Positions 1-9,686 of a stretch of 64,000 nt of DNA are shown here, piece after piece. A model generated the notes under the pieces. It worked only from the letters and a program-made list of their open reading frames with translations. It had not been told where the DNA came from and ran no database searches. How positions within the stretch are numbered: position 1 is the first letter of the stretch; each line of letters begins with the position of its first letter. This stretch comes from Phenylobacterium sp. (GTDB taxonomy: Bacteria > Pseudomonadota > Alphaproteobacteria > Caulobacterales > Caulobacteraceae), in contig NZ_JAUYAF010000002.1 in assembly GCF_030693625.1 (NCBI RefSeq), forward strand, positions 20,825 to 84,824, given 5' to 3'. The position numbers were made by a program, and so were the translations under genes.

Positions 1-335
1 AGCTGTTCGGCGGGGCGGGCATCGACCAACTCTCCGGCGAGAATGGCTCCGACACCCTCTCAGGTGGGGCCGGCAATGACATCCTGACGGGCGGGAACGG
101 GCCGGACCGCTTTGTCTTCGGCGCTGGTTTCGGCAACGATACGATCACCGACTTCAAAGCGCAGAACGACAGCATCCAGATCGACCACACACTGGTGGGC
201 AGCTTTGGGGACCTGATAAGCCACGCCTCCCAGGTCGGGAGCTCGGTGGTGATCGCGTTGGACGCCGCCCACTCGATCACGCCGCAGGGCGTGATCCTGG
301 CCAGCCTGAGCAGCGGCGACTTCGTCTTCTCCTGA
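1..335 (+). CDS. C-terminal part of an RTX-type calcium-binding protein (5' end outside window)
   Basis: Only the last 110 or so codons are present, read in the frame that starts at base 3 and stops with TGA at 333-335. The visible start carries glycine/aspartate-rich nonapeptide repeats ([27 protein letters not shown]), the calcium-binding RTX pattern. These are followed by the usual end module [15 protein letters not shown]. In this family the end module precedes a C-terminal signal for type I secretion, so the protein is probably secreted and folds on binding calcium outside the cell. Its catalytic or adhesive part lies upstream and cannot be judged. No type I transporter genes are visible in the window. 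Confidence 0.85.
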   Translation, partial: LFGGAGIDQLSGENGSDTLSGGAGNDILTGGNGPDRFVFGAGFGNDTITDFKAQNDSIQIDHTLVGSFGDLISHASQVGSSVVIALDAAHSITPQGVILASLSSGDFVFS

Positions 336-346
336 GGACGCCGGAC

Positions 347-368
347 GGGGCGGCCTTGCGGCCGCCCC
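347..368 (+). terminator. Hairpin after the RTX gene
   Basis: Bases 347-355 (GGGGCGGCC) and 360-368 (GGCCGCCCC) form a perfect 9-bp stem with a TTGC loop, 12 bases after the stop codon. There is no T-run after it, so it is a terminator by position and stem strength only. Confidence 0.5.
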
Positions 369-706
369 GCTACCCATCGCGATAGCGGACTTGCCTGCCG
401 GAGGATCGGTGGGGGATCGGACGACTCCCTGTCTCAAAGCGTTGCCAACGCTGACGCCGGCCGTGGCGCAAGGCCGATTTCGTGGCCATCTGCGCGAGAC
501 GACATCCAATAGCTCCTCTGAACTTCGGGTCGGACCGGGACTGTCGCACCAGGCCTGGGAGCTTATGGCCAAGCTGCGCGTTGAGGGTGAGGCGCTTCTA
601 TTCGAAGGCGCATCATTTCTCTCAGTCCCACGCCGCGTTGCAGCAGAGCTCCCCATTCCGAAGCATGTGCATCGGCCCGGCTCCTGCGCTCGAAAAGGTA
701 GAACTC
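369..706. other. Intergenic stretch without a recognised gene
   Basis: No convincing coding sequence is seen here. An open frame that continues into the downstream exported-protein gene covers part of the region, but its translation before the signal peptide is arginine-rich and unlike a protein N-terminus. The promoter of the 707 gene should lie here; no clear -35/-10 pair stands out. Confidence 0.4.
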
Positions 707-1576
707 ATGTTGTCCCTGAAATCCTTATCCGCCGCCGCCGCCTTCGCCCTAGCTCTGTCGCCGGCTCCCGCGGCTCTGGCTCAGAGCAGCAATCAAGAGC
801 GCTTTGGCCAGGTGCTTGAGGCCTTGCTCGGTCAAGGAAGCTCTCTGGACGCCAGGTGGCAGCGCGGCGAAAGGCCGTTGAGCGCGGCTCAGGGTCAGTT
901 TCAGGCGCGGCTCGATGGCGATGTCCGCGCCGGCGCCCTGTCCGCAGGCTCTGCAAACCGGCTGAGGGCGGACTTCTCGAACCTCGTCATGCTTGAGAAC
1001 CAGTATGCCGCTGACGGGCGGTTCACGGCGCAGGAACGCGCCGACCTGGGCGAACGCTATGGCGCCATCACGCAGCGGCTCGACCAGCCCGGTGAGGCTT
1101 ACGACGACACCGGCGCGAGCGTTGCCGACGGCCGGGCGGATTTTGAGTCCAGAGTAAACTCCGCCGTCGCCAGCCGGCGCATCACGCGCACGCAAGGGAC
1201 GCGCTTGCGCGCGGACTACCTGGCCCTGATCCAGCTTGAAGCCAGCATTGCGCGCGACGGCATAAGCGCCCGAGAGCGCGAGGACCTCGACGCGCGTCTG
1301 GACGCCCTGGACGAGCGCATTGGCGACGGCCCCCAGGGCCCCCTTCAGGCGATAAGTCCGCGGGCTCGCCTGGCGGACATCCTCACCGCCGTGGCCGCCA
1401 ATGAGCGATCAGGCGCCATCACGCGGCGAGAGGCGTTGGACATCCGTGAGACGCAAGGCGATCTCGCCCGCCTTGAAGCCGCCTACGCTCGTATGACGGT
1501 GTCGGCCGATGACAGCACATACCTGCTGCGCCGGATCGGAGAGCTGGAAGCCCGCGCCCGCATCAGCCGTCGGTGA
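707..1576 (+). CDS. Exported protein of unknown function with three internal repeats
   Basis: The 289-residue product starts at the ATG at 707, preceded by AAAAGG at a suitable distance and followed by a clear signal peptide (hydrophobic Ala/Leu core, cleavage expected after ALAQ, residue 26). An in-frame extension upstream to 482 looks non-coding. The mature part is charged, without cysteine, and contains three related helical segments at about residues 65-125, 146-205 and 222-282. Each of the first two has a DG-x-(F/I)-(T/S)-A-(Q/R)-ER-x-DL motif, reminiscent of the second half of an EF-hand loop. It is probably periplasmic. Similar repeats occur in uncharacterised Caulobacterales proteins as far as I recall; no function is assigned. 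Confidence 0.75.
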   Translation: MLSLKSLSAAAAFALALSPAPAALAQSSNQERFGQVLEALLGQGSSLDARWQRGERPLSAAQGQFQARLDGDVRAGALSAGSANRLRADFSNLVMLENQYAADGRFTAQERADLGERYGAITQRLDQPGEAYDDTGASVADGRADFESRVNSAVASRRITRTQGTRLRADYLALIQLEASIARDGISAREREDLDARLDALDERIGDGPQGPLQAISPRARLADILTAVAANERSGAITRREALDIRETQGDLARLEAAYARMTVSADDSTYLLRRIGELEARARISRR

Positions 1577-1813
1577 ACCTGGCGGCGCCCCGCGGTTGAG
1601 CCCTATCGCGTCGTTGGAGAAGCGGAGTGACGACCGTCTCTTCCATGGCCGCTGACCCGCGGATGTCCCCGCCAAGGCCGGCGCAGCCAGGGGTCCGGCC
1701 GCCGGAACGGAGCCGCGGCCTTTGACGTTGGTGCGGGACCGGCTCGTCCGGATTGCTCAACGCCACCACGGGCGGCCCGCCGCCGCCTTGGTCAACACCG
1801 CCAGAGACCGCCA

Positions 1814-2662
1814 ATGCTGATCCGAGCCGGCTACCGAATTGGGTTCGACTGCCTGAACCCCATGCCCATCCACCTGCTGCTGAGCGTCCATCCGGACCGC
1901 CGCGCCGACCTGGTGACAGACGACAAGCTGCGCACGGACCCCGGGGCCGAGGTCACCCGTGAACAGGATGCGCTCGGCAACCTGGCCACCCGGGTCCTGG
2001 CGCCCGCCGGACCCATCACCTTCTCCGCGGAGTTCGTCGTTCGCGACAGCGGCCTGCCGGACCGGCTGGCGCCGGGCGCGGGACAGCTTCCCGTGGAGGC
2101 CCTGCCGGTCGACGCCCTGCCCTACCTGCTGCCCAGCCGCTACTGCGAGACCGATCGGCTCGGCGATCTGGCCTGGCGCAACTTCGGCGGTGTCACGCCC
2201 GGCTGGGCGCGGGTGCAGGCGATCTGCGACTATGTCCATGACCGCATCACCTTCGGCTATCACAACGCCCGGCCCACACGCACCGCGGCGGAGGGTCACG
2301 ATGAGCAGGTCGGGGTGTGCCGGGACTTCGCGCACCTGGCCGTCGCCCTGTGCCGCGCCATGAACATCCCGGCCCGCTACTGCACGGGATATCTCGGCGA
2401 TGTCGGCGTGCCTGCCAGCGCGGCTCCGATGGACTTCAGCGCCTGGTTCGAAGCCTATCTGGATGGGGAGTGGTTCACCTTTGACGCCCGCCACAATGTC
2501 CCGCGGATCGGGCGCATCGTGGTCGCCCGAGGCCGCGACGCCGCCGACGTGGCGATCACCCACACCTTCGGCCAAGCCATCCTGACCCAGTTCGAAGTCG
2601 TCACCGAGGAGATCGAGGCGGCGGACACAGGTGAACCGGACGCGCGGATGGCGGCGGCCTGA
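1814..2662 (+). CDS. Transglutaminase-like protein, catalytic His position replaced
   Basis: This 282-residue protein belongs to the bacterial transglutaminase-like family (COG1305 type). An N-terminal beta domain (about 1-110) is followed by the papain-like core. The nucleophile is Cys169 in GVCRDFAHLA and the acid is Asp224 in FTFDARHN. Where the usual HAW motif places histidine the sequence reads DFSAWFEAYL, so Ser209 takes its position. I believe related alphaproteobacterial paralogues show the same change, which may mean altered or lost peptidase activity. The ATG at 1814 gives the family's typical start (MLIRAGYRIGFDC); the upstream AGAG is only a weak ribosome site. It lies just before a DUF2126 / ATP-grasp / transglutaminase operon and probably works with it. 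Confidence 0.85.
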   Translation: MLIRAGYRIGFDCLNPMPIHLLLSVHPDRRADLVTDDKLRTDPGAEVTREQDALGNLATRVLAPAGPITFSAEFVVRDSGLPDRLAPGAGQLPVEALPVDALPYLLPSRYCETDRLGDLAWRNFGGVTPGWARVQAICDYVHDRITFGYHNARPTRTAAEGHDEQVGVCRDFAHLAVALCRAMNIPARYCTGYLGDVGVPASAAPMDFSAWFEAYLDGEWFTFDARHNVPRIGRIVVARGRDAADVAITHTFGQAILTQFEVVTEEIEAADTGEPDARMAAA

Positions 2663-2696
2663 CACTCCGCTCACAGAGCCCCGCTGCCGCTTTTTT
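2651..2696 (+). terminator. Intrinsic terminator whose stem starts inside the last codons
   Basis: GCGGCGGC at 2651-2658 can pair with GCTGCCGC at 2683-2690 (8 bp with one G-U), followed directly by six T at 2691-2696. The left arm contains the final alanine codons and ends just before the TGA of the transglutaminase gene. The loop is long (24 bases), which lowers confidence. Confidence 0.5.
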
Positions 2697-2826
2697 GCGT
2701 CGCCGGCTTCAGGGCACACCTGCGGCGCGCAGCCGGGCTCGCTCTGATTCCGCGCCACGGTAAAGTTCCCCACAATCCTGCCGGGGTGGGCTAAGGCTGG
2801 GCGGCCATCGCCAAGAGGAGACCAAC

Positions 2827-5800
2827 CTGTCGGTCATCGCCGCGCTGAACCATGTCACCCGGTACCGCTACGACCAGCCGGTCGAGCTCGGCCCGCACGT
2901 GGTGCGCCTGCGCCCTGCGCCCCACACCCGCACCTCGATCACCAGCTATTCGCTGAAGATCACGCCGGCGGCGCACTTCATCAACTGGCAGCAGGATCCC
3001 CACGGCAACTGGCTGGCGCGGATCGTCTTCCCCCAACCGACCCGTGAGTGCAGCATCGAGGTGGATCTCACCGCCGAGATGACGGTGGTCAATCCCTTCG
3101 ACTTCTTCGTCGAGCCCTATGCCGAGACCCTGCCGTTCGCCTATCCGCCGGATCTCGCCCAGGACCTGGCGCCCTATCTGGTGGCTGACGACGGCGGGCC
3201 GCTGCTGGACGCCGCGGTCGCCGACCTGCGCCCGGCCGGTCAGGGTACAGTCAACTTCATCGTCGGGCTGAACGCCAAGATCCAGCGCGCCGTCTCGTAT
3301 GTGGTGCGCATGGAGCCGGGGGTGCAGAGCCCCGACGCCACCCTGTCCCTGGGGTCGGGCTCCTGCCGCGACAGCGCCTGGCTGCTGGTCCAGGTTCTCC
3401 GCCGCCTGGGCCTGGCCGCCCGGTTCGTCTCCGGCTACCTGCTGCAGCTGAAGGCCGATATCGATCCGGTCGCGGGACCCATGGGGACCCAGACCGATTT
3501 CACCGACCTGCACGCCTGGGCCGAGGTCTATATTCCGGGGGCGGGTTGGATTGGCCTCGACGCCACCTCGGGCCTGCTGACCGGCGAAGGCCACATCCCG
3601 CTGGCGGCCTCGCCGCACTACAATTCCGCCGCGGCGATCACCGGGGGCGCGAGCCGGCCCGCCGACCATTTCGACTTCGCGATGAGCGTCACGCGGATCG
3701 TCGAGCCGATCCGCATCACCCGTCCCTTCGAGGAGACGGACTGGAGCGCCCTCGACGCCCTGGGCGACCGGGTCGAGGCTGACCTGCAGGCTCAGGACGT
3801 TCGCCTGACGATGGGCGGCGAACCGACCTTCGTCTCCATCGACGACTTCGAGTCCGCCGAATGGAACATCGACGCTTCGGGCCCCACCAAGCCGATCATC
3901 GCCGAGCAGTTGCTGCTGCGGCTGCGCGAACGGTTCGGGACTGGCGGGATGCTCCACTATGGGCAGGGCAAGTGGTATCCGGGGGAGCCCCTGCCGCGCT
4001 GGGCGCTGGGACTCTACTGGCGCCGCGACGGGGTATCGATCTGGCGCGACGGCGAAACGGTTGGCGAGACCCACCGCCCCGCCTCCGTGGCCGACGCCCG
4101 CGGCCTGATCCAGCGCCTGGCGCACCGTCTCGGGATTGATCCCGGCCTCATCCTGCCGGCCCGGGAAGATCCCCTGCTGACGATCAAGACAGAGGCCGAC
4201 CTACCGGCCAATGTCGCGGTCACCGACCATGAGCTGGACGGGACAGACGCCCGCGCGCGCCTGCGCCGCAACCTGGAGGGCGGTCCCTCCAAGACCGTGG
4301 GCTATGTCCTGCCCCTACGTCGCGCCACAGCCAAGGCCGAAGGCGGCGGCTGGCTGAGCGAGGCCTGGGTGTTCCGCCGGGATCGGCTCTACCTGATCGG
4401 CGGCGACAGCCCCATGGGCCTGCGACTGCCGCTGGACAGCCTTCCGGAGGTCGATCCCAAGGACTATCCGCGCATCGTCCCGCGCGACCCCTACGAAGAG
4501 CGCGCGCCCCTGCCCGATTTTGCGGCGCTGGACCTGCCGGACATGATCCCGCCCCGGCCGGCGGGAAAGGGCAAGACGCCGATCGTGCGGACCGCCATCA
4601 CGGTCGAACCCCGTGGCGGCCACCTCTATGTCTTCATGCCACCGCTGGCGCGGGCGGAGGACTACCTCGAACTGGTGGCGCAACTGGACGCCGCGGCCCA
4701 GGACCTGTCGCTTCGCCTTGAAGGCTATCCGCCCCCGGCCGATCCACGCCTGGACGTGTTGAAGGTCACCCCCGACCCCGGGGTGATCGAGGTCAATGTG
4801 CAGCCGGCGGCCACCTGGCGGGAGGCCGTGGAGATCACCACCGGGGTCTATGAGGACGCCCGCGCCTGCCGCCTTGGCGCCGACAAGTTCATGACCGACG
4901 GGCGGCACGCCGGCACCGGCGGCGGGGCCCACGTCGTGGTGGGCGGCGCCACCCCCGATGACTCGCCCTTCCTGCGCCGCCCCGACGTCCTGAAGAGCCT
5001 GCTCATCTACTGGCAGCGCCATCCGTCCCTGTCCTACCTGTTCTCCGGGCTGTTTGTCGGTCCGACCAGCCAGGCGCCCCGGATCGACGAGGCGCGGCAC
5101 GACGCCCTCTACGAACTCGACATCGCCCTGGCCGCCATCCCGGCGCCGGGCAAGAAGACGCCCGCGCCCTGGCTCGTGGACCGGTTGCTGCGAAACCTGC
5201 TCACCGATGTCGGCGGCAACACCCACCGCACCGAAATCTGCATCGACAAGCTCTACTCGCCGGACGGCCCCACAGGCCGACTGGGGCTGCTGGAGTTCCG
5301 CGGCTTCGAGATGCCGCCGGAGGCCCGGATGAGCCTGGCCCAGCACCTGCTGATCCGCGCCCTGATCGCCTGGTTCTGGCGGGAACCCCAGACCGGGCGC
5401 CTGGTGCGCTGGGGCACGGCGCTGCACGACCGCTTCATGCTGCCCCACTTCGTCTGGAACGACTTCCAGGCGGTCCTGGCTGACCTCGGCGGCGCGGGCT
5501 ACGACTTCGACCCGCGCTGGTACGAGGCCCAGCGGGCCTTCCGGTTCCCGGTTCACGGACAGGTCCGGTATGGCGACGTCAGCCTGGAGCTGCGCCATGC
5601 GCTGGAGCCCTGGCACGTGATGGGGGAGGAGAGTTCTGGCTCCGGAACCGTGCGGTTCGTGGACTCCTCGGTTGAGCGGCTGCAGGTCATGGCCGACGGC
5701 TACATCCCCGAGCGGCACATCATCACCTGCAATGGCCGGGCTCTGCCCATGACGCCGACCGGGGTGTCGCTGCAGGCGGTGGCCGGGGTTCGCTACAAGG

Positions 5801-6093
5801 CCTGGAAGCTGCGCAGCGGGCTGCACCCCACTCTGCCGGTGAACGCGCCGCTGACCTTCGACATCCTCGACCGGGCCAACAACCGGTCGCTGGGCGGCTG
5901 CGTCTATCACGTGGCCCATCCCGGAGGCCGGAACTATGATACCTTCCCGGTCAACGCCTACGAAGCCCAGGCCAGGCGTCGGGCGCGCTTCGAGATGCAG
6001 GGTCACAGTCCAGGCGTCCGACGCCTGCCTGCCGACGAACGGAGCGACGAGTTTCCCATGACGCTGGACCTGAGGACCTCGGTTGGCCGCTGA
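2827..6093 (+). CDS. Transglutaminase + DUF2126 protein (probable CTG start)
   Basis: The 1088-residue product joins an N-terminal transglutaminase-like domain to a large C-terminal DUF2126 region. The catalytic residues are Cys180 in [10 protein letters not shown], His229 in [10 protein letters not shown] and Asp245 in GLDATSG. DUF2126 has been grouped with glutamine-synthetase-like amidoligases (Iyer and Aravind's amidoligase work). The family begins M-S-x-x-x-A-L-N-H-V-T. Here that start corresponds to CTG at 2827, six bases after a strong AAGAGGAG; the first ATG/GTG/TTG in frame is GTG at 2899, which would remove conserved residues. The gene ends 11 bases inside the next one, so the two are translationally coupled. 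Likely cytoplasmic, acting with its neighbours in making or trimming an unknown peptide. Confidence 0.88.
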   Translation: MSVIAALNHVTRYRYDQPVELGPHVVRLRPAPHTRTSITSYSLKITPAAHFINWQQDPHGNWLARIVFPQPTRECSIEVDLTAEMTVVNPFDFFVEPYAETLPFAYPPDLAQDLAPYLVADDGGPLLDAAVADLRPAGQGTVNFIVGLNAKIQRAVSYVVRMEPGVQSPDATLSLGSGSCRDSAWLLVQVLRRLGLAARFVSGYLLQLKADIDPVAGPMGTQTDFTDLHAWAEVYIPGAGWIGLDATSGLLTGEGHIPLAASPHYNSAAAITGGASRPADHFDFAMSVTRIVEPIRITRPFEETDWSALDALGDRVEADLQAQDVRLTMGGEPTFVSIDDFESAEWNIDASGPTKPIIAEQLLLRLRERFGTGGMLHYGQGKWYPGEPLPRWALGLYWRRDGVSIWRDGETVGETHRPASVADARGLIQRLAHRLGIDPGLILPAREDPLLTIKTEADLPANVAVTDHELDGTDARARLRRNLEGGPSKTVGYVLPLRRATAKAEGGGWLSEAWVFRRDRLYLIGGDSPMGLRLPLDSLPEVDPKDYPRIVPRDPYEERAPLPDFAALDLPDMIPPRPAGKGKTPIVRTAITVEPRGGHLYVFMPPLARAEDYLELVAQLDAAAQDLSLRLEGYPPPADPRLDVLKVTPDPGVIEVNVQPAATWREAVEITTGVYEDARACRLGADKFMTDGRHAGTGGGAHVVVGGATPDDSPFLRRPDVLKSLLIYWQRHPSLSYLFSGLFVGPTSQAPRIDEARHDALYELDIALAAIPAPGKKTPAPWLVDRLLRNLLTDVGGNTHRTEICIDKLYSPDGPTGRLGLLEFRGFEMPPEARMSLAQHLLIRALIAWFWREPQTGRLVRWGTALHDRFMLPHFVWNDFQAVLADLGGAGYDFDPRWYEAQRAFRFPVHGQVRYGDVSLELRHALEPWHVMGEESSGSGTVRFVDSSVERLQVMADGYIPERHIITCNGRALPMTPTGVSLQAVAGVRYKAWKLRSGLHPTLPVNAPLTFDILDRANNRSLGGCVYHVAHPGGRNYDTFPVNAYEAQARRRARFEMQGHSPGVRRLPADERSDEFPMTLDLRTSVGR

Positions 6094-8617
6094 CACCACC
6101 ACCGCCGATCGACGGCAGGAGCATCTGGAGCCCACGGCCGCGCGCCGGCTGTCAGGCTGGCTGAAGGGCTACAAACCCCTGACCGGCATTCCGGACGAGC
6201 TGTTCGACGCCCTGGGCCGCCCCCGCGACCACTGGCTGAGCCTGCTTGGGGACTTCGCGGAATATCCCGAGGGCGAGTTCAATAGCCGGTTTGGCCTGGC
6301 CACCCGGCACATCCGCGACACCGGGGTCTCCTACCGCATCTATGGTGAGGAGAGCGAACGCAGCTGGCCGCTTAATCCCCTGCCCCTGATCCTGGGCCAG
6401 AAGGAGTGGGGCGAGATCGCGGCTGGGGTGATCCAGCGGGCCAGGCTGATGGAAGCGCTGCTGGGCGACATCTATGGCGAGGCCAGCCTCGTCGCCGACG
6501 GCTCTATACCGGCCGCCGCCCTCACCGGCAGCATCGACTTCGTGCGCGCCATGCGTGGCGTCAGCCCTCCCGGCGGCCGTCACCTGCAGATATACGCCGC
6601 CGATCTCGGGCGGGGCCCGGACGGCCGCTGGTGGGTGCTCGACGACCGCACCCAGGCCCCCTCCGGAGCCGGCTACGCCCTGGAGAACCGGCTGGTGCTC
6701 AGCCGCGCCTATCCCACCCTCTACAACGCCATGAACGTGGAGCGGCTGGCGCCCTTCTTCGACGCGTTCCGCCGGGGCCTGGCGGCCGCCGCAGACCGCT
6801 CCGACCCCCGCATATGCCTGCTCAGCCCCGGCCCCTTCAGCGAGACCTATTTCGAGCAGGCTCACCTGGCCCGCTACCTGGGGTTCCTGCTGGTGGAGGG
6901 CGACGATCTGGTGGCCCGCGACGGCCGCGTCTATGTGCGCACCATCGCCGGGCTCAAGCGCGCCGATGTGATCCTGCGCCGCGTCGACGCCGATTTCCTC
7001 GATCCCCTTGAGCTCAACAGCGCCTCGCGCCTGGGCACGCCGGGCATGCTGGAGGCGATCCGCTCGGGCGGGGTGGTGGTGCTCAACATGCCGGGTTCCG
7101 GGGTGGCGGAGTCCAAGGCGCTGCTGGGCTTCATGCCCTTGCTGAGCCGCCGGCTGCTGGGTGAGGAGCTTCGCCTGCCCAATGTCGCCACCTGGTGGTG
7201 CGGCCAGCCGCGCGAGCGTGAGATGGTCGAGGCCAACCTCGACCGCCTGGCCATCGCCCCGGCCTTCAACGCGCGCCTCGACACCGGCGGGCTGACCCGG
7301 CCGCAGTTGGTCTCGGACCTGACGCCGGAGGCCCGCGCCATCCTGCTGGCCCAACTTCGCGACCGCCCGGGCGACTTTGTCGGGCAGGAGGTGGTGCGGC
7401 TTTCGACGATGCCGGTGCTCCGCGACGGCCGCCTCGAGCCCGCCCCCTTCGTGCTGCGGGTCTACGCAGCCTGGACGCCGGAAGGCTGGAAGGTCATGCC
7501 CGGCGGCTTCTGCCGCACCTCCGAGCGCCTGGACGTGCGCGCCATCTCCATGGGCGAAGATGCCTGCACCGCCGACGTCTGGGTGATGGACGACAAGCCG
7601 GTGGAGCGCATGACGCTGATGGCCAGCAAGGAAGAGGTGAAGGTCCGGCGGATCCTGGGGCATCTGCCCAGCCGGGCGGCGGACAACCTGTTCTGGCTCG
7701 GCCGCTATCTGGAGCGCGCGGAGGCCACCCTTCGCTTGGCCCGCAGCCTCTGCACGAGCCTGATGGATTCCGAGACCGCTCTGCACACCACCGGTGAGAC
7801 CCTGGCCTGCCTCCAGAAGCTGCTCATCGAATGGGGCGCCCTCGACGAGGAGGCGCTTGGGGCTCCGGCCCTGGAAGCGGCGCGCAACGCCCTCCACGAT
7901 CAGAAGGCCTACGGCTCGGTGATCTATCTGGTGCGCGCCGCCCAGCGCGCGGCGGCCAGCATGCGCGAGCGTCTGTCGGTGGACTTCTGGGCTCTGCTGC
8001 TGAACCTCGAGAAGGAGCTGGCGGAAGGCGCGCAGAACCCGCTGTCCGAAGCCGAAGCCCTGCAACAGATCGAAAGCGCCCTGCAGCTGGTCGCGGCCCT
8101 TTCCGGCCTGTCACAGGAAAATATGAACCGTGTGGCCGGCTGGCGGTTCTTCGATATGGGCCGCCGGATCGAACGCGGCATCAACACCTGCCGCCTGGCC
8201 CACACCCTGGCGCCCGATGAGGCCACCACCGATGACCTGGACCTCTTGCTCGACCTCGCCGACAGCCAGATCACCTACCGGGCCCGCTACCTGGTGGGCC
8301 TGGCCTTGACGCCGGTGCGCGACATGCTGCTGCTCGATCCGTACAACACCCGGTCCCTGGCCTTCCAGGCCCAGACCCTCAAGGACCACCTGGCGGTCCT
8401 GCCCTCGCTGCTGGACGACGGCATGCTGGAGGAACCCAGCCGCATCCTGCTGCCGCTGGCCACCGAGATCGAGACCGCCGACGCCCGCAACCTCACCACC
8501 GCCAAGATGCTGGCGTTCGAGCGCGCGCTCATGGACCTCTCCGGCGCGGTGGCCGACCGTTACTTCCTGCAGGGCGCCAATGCGGTCCCCACCCTGAAGC
8601 TGTCGGCCTTGGCGTGA
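6083..8617 (+). CDS. Circularly permuted ATP-grasp / alpha-E fusion protein
   Basis: The 844-residue protein combines a circularly permuted type-2 ATP-grasp ligase domain (DUF404/DUF407, about residues 1-480) with a helical alpha-E domain (DUF403, about 510-844). The alpha-E domain begins at the typical [20 protein letters not shown] segment. ATP-grasp enzymes of this group are thought to form amide bonds. In many genomes the two parts are separate genes, so this is the fused form. The start is TTG at 6083 with GAGGA about six bases upstream; it overlaps the DUF2126 gene by 11 bases, and its TGA overlaps the GTG of the next transglutaminase gene. The tight coupling marks a three-gene operon. 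Confidence 0.9.
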   Translation: MAADTTTADRRQEHLEPTAARRLSGWLKGYKPLTGIPDELFDALGRPRDHWLSLLGDFAEYPEGEFNSRFGLATRHIRDTGVSYRIYGEESERSWPLNPLPLILGQKEWGEIAAGVIQRARLMEALLGDIYGEASLVADGSIPAAALTGSIDFVRAMRGVSPPGGRHLQIYAADLGRGPDGRWWVLDDRTQAPSGAGYALENRLVLSRAYPTLYNAMNVERLAPFFDAFRRGLAAAADRSDPRICLLSPGPFSETYFEQAHLARYLGFLLVEGDDLVARDGRVYVRTIAGLKRADVILRRVDADFLDPLELNSASRLGTPGMLEAIRSGGVVVLNMPGSGVAESKALLGFMPLLSRRLLGEELRLPNVATWWCGQPREREMVEANLDRLAIAPAFNARLDTGGLTRPQLVSDLTPEARAILLAQLRDRPGDFVGQEVVRLSTMPVLRDGRLEPAPFVLRVYAAWTPEGWKVMPGGFCRTSERLDVRAISMGEDACTADVWVMDDKPVERMTLMASKEEVKVRRILGHLPSRAADNLFWLGRYLERAEATLRLARSLCTSLMDSETALHTTGETLACLQKLLIEWGALDEEALGAPALEAARNALHDQKAYGSVIYLVRAAQRAAASMRERLSVDFWALLLNLEKELAEGAQNPLSEAEALQQIESALQLVAALSGLSQENMNRVAGWRFFDMGRRIERGINTCRLAHTLAPDEATTDDLDLLLDLADSQITYRARYLVGLALTPVRDMLLLDPYNTRSLAFQAQTLKDHLAVLPSLLDDGMLEEPSRILLPLATEIETADARNLTTAKMLAFERALMDLSGAVADRYFLQGANAVPTLKLSALA

Positions 8618-9516
8618 TCTACGGCCTGCGCCATCGCACCACCTACACCTACGAAGACCCGGTGACCTTCGCCCGCTGCGTGCTGCGCCTTACCCCACTG
8701 TCTTCGGCCTCCCAAACCGTCCTGAGCAGCACAGTGTCGGTCACCCCCAAGCCGTCCACCAGCCACGAAGCTGTCGGCCCCTTCGGCGAGAAGACCCTGA
8801 CCGTGGTCCTCGACAACCCGCACCGTGAGTTGATCATCGAGGGCCGCTCCCGGATCGACGTCCACGCGCCGCCCCCGCCGCAGCCGGCCGCCACCCCCCC
8901 ATGGTCGCAGATCCGGGATCAGGCCTATAGGAGCCGCGCCCTGAGCCCCGATGGCCCGGCGACCTTCCTCTATCCAACCCGCCGCACCCCCATCACCCCG
9001 GCGATCACCGAGTATGCCCGCGAGAGCTTCCCCGCCGGCCGGCCCATCCTGGAGGCGGCGGCTGAGTTGATGACCCGGATGCACGCCGAGTTCGTCTACG
9101 ACCCGGAAGCCACGACGGTCTCCACCCCGGCCCCCGAAGCCTTCGCCGCGCGCCACGGGGTCTGCCAGGACTTCGCCCACATCATGATCGCGGGCCTGCG
9201 CGGCCTGGGCTTGCCGGCCGCCTATGTCAGCGGCTATCTCCGAACGATCCCGCCCCCCGGCCGTCCCCGGCTGGAGGGCGCCGACGCCACCCACGCCTGG
9301 GTGTCGCTCTGGTGTGGGGACGTCGCCGGCTGGGTCGGCCTGGATCCCACCAACGCGATTCTCACCCAGAACGACCATATCGTGCTGGCGGTGGGCCGCG
9401 ACTATTCCGACGTCGCGCCCATCGACGGCATCATCCTGGCCCCCGGGGTCCAGACCCTGAAGGTCGAGGTCGACGTCGCTCCGGAAACCGAGGCCGTCGC
9501 CCCCCTCCACCCCTGA
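8614..9516 (+). CDS. Transglutaminase-like protein with intact triad
   Basis: This 300-residue protein has the N-terminal beta domain typical of the family (about 1-110) and a transglutaminase core with all three catalytic residues: Cys184 in HGVCQDFAHI, His227 in THAWVSLW and Asp244 in GLDPTNA. The GTG start at 8614 overlaps the stop of the ATP-grasp gene (GTGA). It lacks a signal peptide and should be cytoplasmic. Together with the two upstream genes it forms the standard ligase-plus-peptidase cluster whose product is not known. The proteasome-like Anbu gene that often accompanies such clusters is not present here. Confidence 0.9.
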   Translation: MIYGLRHRTTYTYEDPVTFARCVLRLTPLSSASQTVLSSTVSVTPKPSTSHEAVGPFGEKTLTVVLDNPHRELIIEGRSRIDVHAPPPPQPAATPPWSQIRDQAYRSRALSPDGPATFLYPTRRTPITPAITEYARESFPAGRPILEAAAELMTRMHAEFVYDPEATTVSTPAPEAFAARHGVCQDFAHIMIAGLRGLGLPAAYVSGYLRTIPPPGRPRLEGADATHAWVSLWCGDVAGWVGLDPTNAILTQNDHIVLAVGRDYSDVAPIDGIILAPGVQTLKVEVDVAPETEAVAPLHP

Positions 9517-9583
9517 GCCCCGCCTCGAGCTGGGTTAAGTCCGGCCGTCACCGATGTCGCGCAAATGCCACGCGCTCGCACCC

Positions 9584-9622
9584 GATAATGCGAACCGCTC
9601 GCCATTGTGTTGATAATGCGAA
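9584..9622 (+). promoter_or_regulatory. Repeated iron-box-like motif GATAATGCGAA
   Basis: The 11-mer GATAATGCGAA occurs at 9584-9594 and again at 9612-9622. The first copy is part of an imperfect palindrome, AATGCGA (9587-9593) facing TCGCCATT (9599-9606). This resembles Fur-type operators, but no intact gene follows on the plus strand; only a short membrane-like reading frame without a start codon lies between it and 9701. It may be the remains of an iron-regulated promoter. Confidence 0.3.
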
Positions 9623-9686
9623 TTCCTCCTCGCGCACTGGATCGCGGGCCTGGCCGTGCCGGTGATCTATGCCGCCCACCGGCTGA

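Noticed and set aside
2691-2696. The T6 run alone as a promoter element
   Set aside because: It fits better as the U-tract of the terminator stem formed with the end of the transglutaminase gene.
1757-2773. 338-codon minus-strand frame opposite the first transglutaminase gene
   Set aside because: The plus-strand gene has clear family motifs; the minus frame is a composition effect.
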